Positions 56,596-64,000 of a stretch of DNA of 64,000 nt are shown in pieces. Numbering within the stretch: the stretch's first letter is position 1; every line of letters begins with the position of its first letter. The DNA is from Irpex lacteus (lineage: Eukaryota; Basidiomycota; Agaricomycetes; Polyporales; Irpicaceae): contig MQVO02000011.1 in NCBI GenBank assembly GCA_001986395.2, positions 1,097,786 to 1,161,785 on the forward strand. Reading direction: 5' to 3'. The notes beneath the pieces were generated by a model. It did not search any database. It had not been told where the DNA came from and worked only from the letters and a program-made list of their open reading frames with translations. The translations under genes and the position numbers were made by a program.

Positions 56596-58591
56596 TCAAG
56601 AGAGATACATGAAGACGCTAAGGTAAGACACTAAAATCCACTCCAAAGTGTCCGGAAGAGAAGGGGGAAGAAGGCCCTGTCTAAGTCTAAATGAGCGGTA
56701 CGCAGGCCGCTCTTGCAGGCCGCGGGTTTGGAAGGGGTCCAGTAATAGGAGCCACGCCGCAAGGAATGCAATCAGCCACAATAAAGCTTCACCTCTATTG
56801 AAAGCTACCAAGCGCGAAGCCCACTTCCACGTGTCTACCTTAGTGGCCCAAAGCTGCGAGAGGAAGCGAACGACCTTCGCAACAACCTCGTGGTCGCGGG
56901 GGAGGTGAGGCAGCGAATACTTGATGGGAACCGACTGGGAGTAGATACTTGGTAGAAGGCCTTCGTCGGAGGTTGAGACGGCGGAATGGCTGGCTTCAAC
57001 AAGATCCGGTGCGGATGCAACGGTTGTCGGGTCCACAAATTGCAGCTGAGGACTCCCAGAGTCAGACGGCATGGTTTCCACGTCGGCACGAGAATCAGCG
57101 TCAGATGCCTAGGTGAGTTAGCAACACGCACGGCGTAAGTGGCTAAAAAAGCGCACCTCTACCCAGTCGGAAGACAGGCCAGAAGAAGTATCTTCACCGC
57201 GGACAGATATACCCAAGGAAGAGCCAGAGTCTGAGCCTACAGTGGGCGGAGTGGAAGATCTCGAGCCGTCGGTAGCCAAGGAGTCGGATAAGGGTGCGAG
57301 AGGCGGCTGCCAAAGGTTTGGGGCGAGTCAGATGGGATTTCGCTGTTGCGTAGCAAAAAAGCACTTACTGAGGTTGACTCCTCCCCGTCTTGAGCTCCAA
57401 GAAGAGCGCTATCTCCTGTGAATTGCTGTTCAACTTCGCTTATGGCGCTGTTGCGGTGTTTGTCAGAGACCGAAAATAGACCCCTAGTGCCGGGAAGCTC
57501 TCGTTTAACCACATCTAAGTTTGCCGACGCCTCCTCCCAAGCTCTTGCATTGATCTCGCCTTCTGTCTCTACGATTGCCATCCGGCCATCTAGACTCCGA
57601 ATCCTGTTCTGGAGGCGTTCAACCACAAGGCCAATGCTGGTAAGGTCGTTCTGAATGGCTGCCTGCTTTTCCGGAAACTCGGTCATAGCCCGCTCCAGTT
57701 CGGTGCGACGGTTCTGCAAAGATACTGAAGGGGTGGGGATGAGTACCGGAAGCTGAGAGCTGATTTCAACGCCAGGGGTCAAGCTACTCACGCTGTGCGC
57801 GAGAAACTACGTCTTTGAGGTTGCCGACGAGGTCATTCCAGGACTGCTTTGAAGCCTCCAGGTCTTCCTCTAACTTCTTGATGCGTTTGTTCTCGGATTC
57901 CTTGGGGCAGAGCTCAACGCGCGCGGCGTCTGAACATGAGACAAAGCTTACCTTCTTGCGCCGCTCCTTGTTGAGGGAAACTGTCAGCGATTCCACATCC
58001 GTTTGGAGGGATGAGATGTCGTTGAATAGCCCGGAGATTCTATCGTCGGACTGGTCCCGATAAGAGTCCACGAGGCCTCCCCTAACGCGAAAGGTTGGCG
58101 GGCGAACTGTGGCAGGTTGGGAAAACACTTACAGCTCTGCCACTTTCTTCTGTATACTGGCAATATCGTCTGATATTTCCTGCTTAAAATCCAGCACATC
58201 GTCCTTCAAACGGCCAGAAGTATAAACTAGCTCGGGCTCGCTGTGAACAACCAGGTCAGCTATTCTTATGACGCTTCTCTGAGGCTCTAAGAGGCGACAA
58301 ACCTGACCCGTAAAGGAGTTTTCCTGCCAGGGGGATGTGGCCTAAGCCACGACTTCCTCGCTGTGGTCGCTATTTGTCTGTCGAGTTCGGTTGTCTTCTT
58401 CAAAACCAAGGCAGTGCTGGACTCATTGCTGTTGTCCCCAAGGGACGCACCATTATCTGCGAACTTGAACGTTAGGGACCAAACAAAACGCGCTGAAATC
58501 ACTCACCTTGCGCAAGAACCTCAGCCTTACCATCCGTGTCGCCTCCCTTACCATCTGCGCCGCCTCCTCGTCCTGCTGAGAGGGCATTCAT
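56596..58591 (-). CDS. Cargo gene I: coiled-coil protein with C-terminal TM segment (534 aa)
   Basis: Eight exons join in phase: 58591-58507, 58456-58303, 58240-58133, 58081-57952, 57900-57792, 57724-57369, 57306-57157 and 57108-56596 (1605 nt). The first half is a long coiled coil (SDDIASIQKKVAEL, LQTDVESLTVSLNKERRKK, KRIKKLEEDLEASKQSWNDL, IGLVVERLQNRIRSLDGR). A Ser/Pro-rich region and a helical domain (HEVVAKVVRFLSQLWATKV) follow, then a hydrophobic segment at about 474-491 (EALLWLIAFLAAWLLLL). It is probably a membrane-tethered coiled-coil protein. The start lies about 270 bp from that of gene K, so the two may share a promoter region. Confidence 0.7.
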
Positions 58592-58859
58592 TGGAATTTA
58601 TCGAAACTTCTTAGGTACAAGACGCAGCTCTTCTGTGTACGAGAGAGAGAACAGAGGAGGGTGAAGGGAAGGGAAAGGGCTGCCAGCATGAGGAGGAGAT
58701 ATTGCTGAACAAATGTGCCATTGTGAAGGTGCGTGAATGCAGAAAGGAAGGTAGTCCTGCGCTGATCACATCTCCAGAGATCACAGTCGGCAACTCACTT
58801 GCCTAGAGCTGATAGACGCGAACGATTGCGCCGAACGGCTACAGTCGTCGAAAGACACG

Positions 58860-60281
58860 ATGGTAAGTGACGCCCACAACATAACAAAGAAATCCATCAT
58901 GCTGCTACTTTTCGCTCCGAGTGGCAAAACGGAGCTGCAAACAGCACGTTTATGCGTAGGTCCTCCCTCTCATAAATGCCTTGATTCAGCAAAGGACGCT
59001 TCTCCTCGACCATCTCCCCAACCTTTCACGCCCACTTGCGAAGCGCATTATGTCTGCCCACTTCCTTGTGAGTTACTTGCTGCTTTTGAGGGCTCATGCT
59101 GACTATAGTATCTATGGTATCCATAGCTCAACCCCGGTGCCACCGCGCACACCGTCCTTCCAGTAAGTTTCTGACCTCGTCTTTGTTCATTTTCTCGCTC
59201 ACCGCTCCATCTCCTCCCAGCCCGTGGTACGCATCACCGGACTCACCGCCTTAGAGGATTTGGCAAACCAATTATCGGGCAATGTCTCTCGAGGGCTGTC
59301 GGTGGATACCTTTGAGGTGACCATCGGGCGGCAATACCAACTCTACCTGGAGGATTTGTCCACCCTTCGCGGCTGCCTCACTCATATGCCCAATCTAACC
59401 GACCTACACATTGACCTCCCTCCCACCCCTCCGACTTTACTCCTTGAAGTACTTGAGGCGGTTGAGCTTCAGAAGCTGGAGTTACTGAAGACGAACATGC
59501 CCCATTCAGCCCTTACCCCCTTCCTGCGGAATGCCAGACACCGACAAGTCAAGGCTATGATCTTGGAGGACTGCGGGGTCGGGGAGAATTGTCGACTTCA
59601 GAAGATCAGCCTCGACCACGTTCGAGACCTCGACTGCTCGATCCGCTGCTTCCCAACGATTCATGCCCCATATGTCAGTCGCCTGAGCCTCAGAAACGAC
59701 AACGTCCTACACTCTACTTCCTTTATCCTTGGTCGAGTATCCCCGCGCACGCACCTTACCCACCTTACCGTCGAGTTCTTCTCCGGGGACTTGGATATCC
59801 TGGAGAAGCTAGTGATATTTGCTCCCAACCTCCGGAAGCTTCGCCTTATTGAGCGAGTAGGGATCTCGGTGAGTGTGAACCACATAAAGCCATCGCACTG
59901 CTCATCAATGCCTTTATTCAGCGCAATGGCAGGGTCTCTGGCCGTCGGGTATGGAAGCCGATTGCTCAGGTAGCCAAGGCTCTGAAGAAGCTCCAATATC
60001 TGGAGGAGTTCATGCTCGACTGTACCCACGACGTCGTAGTACGGAACGGGTCTGAGTACTTACAGGAGCGCGAGCTTGTTCATGGCTGGCTGACCGGGCG
60101 CCGCAAGGCTTGGCTGATGCCAGGGAGCCGCATCTACCACCACCCCAATCTCTACAGAATTTCGATTTTATATGGACGTGGACGTCCCTCCTCTCAGGTA
60201 ATGACTGTCTGGATGAAGGAAACCTTTGGATGGGATAAGATCTTGGACGAGTTCGGGCGAATGGTGGATGTAGTTTTTTGA
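58860..60281 (+). CDS. Cargo gene K: leucine-rich, F-box/LRR-like protein (about 374 aa)
   Basis: The model is 58860-58862 (ATG only), 58990-59067, 59127-59162, 59221-59868 and 59922-60281 (1125 nt, all phase 0). The body reads like degenerate LRRs (LRGCLTHMPNLTDLHIDL, VELQKLELLKTNM, HAPYVSRLSLRND, THLTHLTVEFFSGDLDIL, APNLRKLRLIE), the pattern of fungal F-box/LRR proteins, but no F-box is seen. The ATG-only first exon is inferred from a GTAAGT donor right after the codon. An upstream in-frame stretch (ELIDANDCAERLQSSKDTM) could instead be part of exon 1. The 3' part from 59221 is secure. Confidence 0.6.
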
Positions 60282-60514
60282 TTCATGTATTCTGCGATAA
60301 AACAGTTGTAAATTATACAATTCAGTGGTCTGCTCATAACCTTCCTAAGTCTGCACAAAACTCAGAGTTCAGAGGAAGTGACGTCGAAACGCTGATGTGT
60401 CGCGTTAAGAGGCGACCACTCCCTCCCGATTAGGATTGACGCTGGCGTTGTGGCGCATACCGATGCTTCTGCACGCTTTGACCGAGTTCTTCAGACTTAA
60501 GCTTGCTGCCTGCG
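60282..60514. other. Short intergenic region before the transposase
   Basis: The 3' flank of gene K and the presumed promoter of the transposase gene. Nothing else seen. Confidence 0.5.
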
Positions 60515-63500
60515 ATGGCTCCCTCTCAAACGTTAGAGCTCTGTTCTTGTAGTGTCTGCTCCAAACTCACATGGAAAGATCAAGAGGGACGAATTCACCG
60601 TGGATCGTTCCAGAAGAAGGGCGTAATCAGAATGCACCTCATGAAAGACAAACGCGACGCTCTGAGAACGCAAGCTGGTAGCGGCGGGAAAGGTCTTGCC
60701 AGCGCGGAGGAACCCGACGAGAGCCACATCGCGGATGCGATACTTCTGTCTACCATGACGGACACCCCTCCCCCGCCGGGGGAGTTTGCTCCCAGTAGAT
60801 CCAAGCTTCGCACAAGTGGCAATGCCGCTTCTCATAACCTGGCCAATGTAAGTAGATATTAACATCAACGCCAATATGCACACTCATACCATTTGCTTAG
60901 AGCCAATCAGTTGAATCACGCGCAGCTACTAGTAGTAAACGTCAGGACGCGCCTTCTCAGAAGCGTAAGCTTGCTGCCGAACCTCCTACAGGGCAAAGCT
61001 CGGAAAAGCGACAGAAAACGGTGAGGGACATACCAGGACGAGATATGAAACCTTGTTACTAACAACCTGCTAGAATGTTAGCATAATGGATTCTCAGAGC
61101 GAGATAGGAGGGCCTATGGTGAGTACATGGCACTTTGACTCTATACTCGCCTTCATTCGTTTGCGCATCAGGACGAGGACAGTGCGGGCGTATCGCGAGT
61201 ACTCACGCAGATTCGTGGATTGATTGCTGTGAAGAAAAGTCGCGTGTCCCAGTACTCTCGCCTTAAGTTCCAGAGCCCCCCTGCAAAGCTCGAAGATCCG
61301 CCCGCGGCCCTCGATTGGTCGGATTATGCCAGCCAGCAAGTCGACGCGTACCTAGGCTGGCTAGAAAGCAGTCTAGTTGAGGTTAGGAAGCTTAGTGCAG
61401 CTGTGGAGCACGGCTTGCAATCAGAAGTGGAGGAAGAGCTGCTGGACGAGTTGCGGAGGGTCGCGGATTGGAAGGCTGCGCAGTGGGATGAGCAAAGGGC
61501 TTTAGCAGGCCTGTATGGAGGGGTGAGCCCACAAGTTCACTCGTCTGCTCCCTTAGAGGTGTCCCCTGGTAAGTCCTTGTTTGATCGAATTTCGCAATTC
61601 CGAACTTACGCCTTCTGGACCCATAGGCCCGCTGCTCACGCTACCCATCCAGCAGCCTTGGATCTTTGCCGTGTTGATATCGATCACGGCGTTGAGTACC
61701 CTGTCTTCATTTCCCAGAGACAACGCGAATTTACTTCTGAAAGTGATACGCCTTCTCATATTTGGAGCCTTGACCTGGCAACAAACGCAGCTCGTAGGTT
61801 GGAGTCGGTGGGATGCTTCCGTTCCAGAGCTCAGTCCTGATCAACGTTCTGTGGTTAACTCCGTACCGGTCGACGTCAGGACCGTTACGAAACGCCTTGG
61901 ATTAGAGCCCGAATACACTCTATACGCATGCTGCCCTAAATGTTTTGCCACATATGCTCCCATCGGTGAAGGAAAGGCACAGACGTGGCCGAAGCTCTGC
62001 ACTCATCGACCGACTCCAGCAGACCAGCCTTGCGGTGCAGATCTCCTTAAACCAGGGGGGGACAAAGGACAGGGCTCGGCGCCGAAGAAGCAATTCCCCC
62101 TCCACAGCTTACGACACTGGCTCAGCCAATTGCTGGCTCGAGAAGGCGTTGAGGACCTTCTCGATAAAGCCTGGGACGTGCCTCCTGGATGCGAGGAGGA
62201 ATGGGCTGATATTATGCACGCACCTGGGGTCAGGGAGTTCAAAGGACCAGATCGCAACACGCTCTTCTCTGTGCAACCGGACGGTACCTATCACCTAGTC
62301 TTCAGCCTCTTCATCGACTGGTTCAACCCCTTTGGCAATAAAGCAGCGGGAAAATCGCATTCTATCGGAGCTATTTACATGGTCTGCCTCAACCTTCCTC
62401 CCGAAATGAGATACCTCACGGAGAACATATTCCTTGTCGGCATCATACCCGGGCCACGCGAGCCTAGTCAGGAGGAAATCAACCATCTACTCCGCCCACT
62501 TATCGACGAGCTATTGGTCTTCTGGGAGCGAGGGGTGCACGTCTCAAAGACAGCCAAGCGACCTTATGGCTACAACGTACTTGCAGCTGTAATACCTCTC
62601 ATATGCGACCTACCGGCTGCTCGTAAAACCGCTGGGTTCTCCGGGCATAGCTCCATGAACGTGTGCTCATTCTGCGACATTCGTAAGGATGAGCTCAACG
62701 ACCTGGATCGCGAAGGTTGGAGGCGGAAAAAATTACGAAGAACACGTTGTAATTGCTCGCGGATGGAGGGACGCGCCGGACCAGCACACTCGAGAGCTCA
62801 TCTTCGAGGAATTTGGTATTAGATGGAGTGAGATGCTGCGTCTGCCCTACTGGGATCCCACACGGTACACTGTGGTGGATGCAATGCACAACCTGTACCT
62901 AGGCGAGCTCAAACACCACTGCGAGAAGGTCTTTGGCATTCTAGACGGTGAACCCCTGGACGAAGATAAGAAGAACCGGCCTCACACTCCGCAAGAGCAG
63001 AGGGAGTGGCTGAAGAAAGTCGCAGAGGGGCTTTCGCAGGAGACTCACAAGCCACTGGTAAAGGCGCGGAAGGGGTATCTGGTTGCGTTCGCCACTCTAA
63101 ACAGCGTCGCCGTTCATGGGGAAACCAAGGAAGACTACGCCATAGCCCTTCACCAATGGGTGAGTTCAACGCTTTGAATTTCATTAGGAAGATACATCTG
63201 ACGCCTTCTGTTAAGTATAAGGCTAAGCCCCTCGACGTACAAGTCTCCATACCTGAACCACTGGCCTGGAACACGTCCGATTTCAAGTTGCTCAATAGCG
63301 CAGAAGAGCTTTCCAGGTTTTCTTTCATTCGAGGCGACTTACTTGCTCGGATTCGCGAAGACATCTCAGAGACCACATTCCCCTCCTGGATCAACCGCCC
63401 TCCCCGCAATTTTGGGAGCCCCGCTGCCGGGAAGCTGACCGCTGACCAGTGGCGCACCGTTGCGACAACTTGCATGGTAATCTCCCTAGTAAGAAGTTGG

Positions 63501-64000
63501 AGTTCTTCAACTGTTAGCGCAGGGCACCGCAACATGCTGAGAACTACATGCTCCTTGTGACAGCAGTATTGGCGGCGACCTCGAAGACCATGTCGAAGGA
63601 TCGGCCCGCTTCTACGACAGCAACATGCACGAGTATCTTTCAACCCTTCGCGAGCTGTATGACCACGACCTCGTCCCCAACCACCACATGGCTTTGCACC
63701 TGGGAGAATGTCTGGAGCGGTTCGGGCCTGTGCAGAGCTGGTGGGCCTTTCCGTTCGAGAGATACAACGGAATTATAGCCAAGATAAACACCAACAATAA
63801 GAGCGGTATGCACCAGTTGAAGCGCTAGACCCCTGCCGTATCTGACCACCTTTGTAGCTGACATGCCAGTCACCTCCTTCGCAACTTCTGTATCGGAGCC
63901 AATCTGCGCGCTCTGATGTCTCGCGTTCCCTGGCCGAAGCATACTATATTTCACGAGTTCGTGAAAAGCTTCAACGAAATAATTGGTGACGCTCTACGGG
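60515..64000 (+). pseudogene. Plavaka/Tnp2-type transposase, frame-broken, runs off the right edge
   Basis: Exons run 60515-60847, then from about 60901, 61076, 61174 and 61627 onward, with short GTRAGT introns. The N-terminus has a CSCSVC motif, seen in fungal Tnp2-like proteins. The core reads IDWFNPFGNKAAGKSHSIG, IYMVCLNLPPEMRYL, FLVGIIPGPREPS, NVCSFCDIR, RLPYWDPTRYTVVDAMHN and, later, SWWAFPFERYNGII, the motif series of Plavaka/Tnp2 transposases, which cut and paste DNA flanked by CACTA-like ends. The frame shifts by one base at the A6 run 62727-62732 and again near 63600, and a third problem lies near 63860. It is therefore probably inactive unless these are sequencing errors. Confidence 0.75.

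Noticed and set aside
1..64000. CRISPR arrays, rRNA or other bacterial features
   Set aside because: There are no regular short repeats with unique spacers and no rRNA-like sequence. Introns and codon context are eukaryotic.

Overview
The window is nuclear DNA of a filamentous fungus, most likely an agaricomycete (mushroom-forming) basidiomycete. The evidence is dense genes with many 44-140 nt introns (GTRNGT donors, CTRAY-like branch sites, AAG/CAG/TAG acceptors), a Plavaka/Tnp2-type transposase, a basidiomycete-style F-box protein, and proteins that join a fungal STAND N-terminal domain to ankyrin repeats. All exon models below were spliced by hand from reading frame and splice signals; no similarity search was run.

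Region 1 (1-26.5 kb) is a head-to-tail array of one four-exon gene family, named here AR0 (3' end only), AR1, AR2, AR3 and AR4. Each complete gene has the same architecture: an N-terminal domain starting MDPASAIIGIVSFG (fungal STAND N-terminal / PigL_N-like), a Cys-rich block, and C-terminal ankyrin repeats, with no NTPase between them. Exon phases agree in all copies and the predicted proteins are 596-599 aa. The 4.0-5.5 kb spacers are copies of each other and carry decayed, intron-bearing coding remnants on both strands, so the duplicated unit was a multi-gene segment. Spacer 1 has a private 666 bp insertion.

Region 2 (26.5-42.4 kb) has single-copy genes (a 773 aa low-complexity protein and an F-box protein with a C-terminal zinc-ribbon-like tail) and two diverged family members placed tail to tail. 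AR5 has the N-terminal domain joined to an Arg/Gly/Asp-rich tail instead of ankyrins. AR6 lies on the minus strand and is complete (603 aa).

Region 3 (42.4-64 kb) looks like a large DNA transposon with cargo. It opens with a 290 bp segment bounded by perfect 20 bp inverted repeats that start CACTG, followed by AT-rich repeat-bearing DNA. Ten or more spliced genes come next: an unknown protein, a two-TM protein, a WD40 protein with a TM tail, a TM/disordered protein, a 2OG-Fe(II)/TET-JBP-like dioxygenase candidate, a small Cys-motif protein, two RING proteins, a coiled-coil membrane protein and an LRR-like protein. A Plavaka/Tnp2-like transposase with at least two frame breaks runs off the right edge. 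The two main points of interest are the ankyrin receptor-like array and the dioxygenase inside the putative cargo element.
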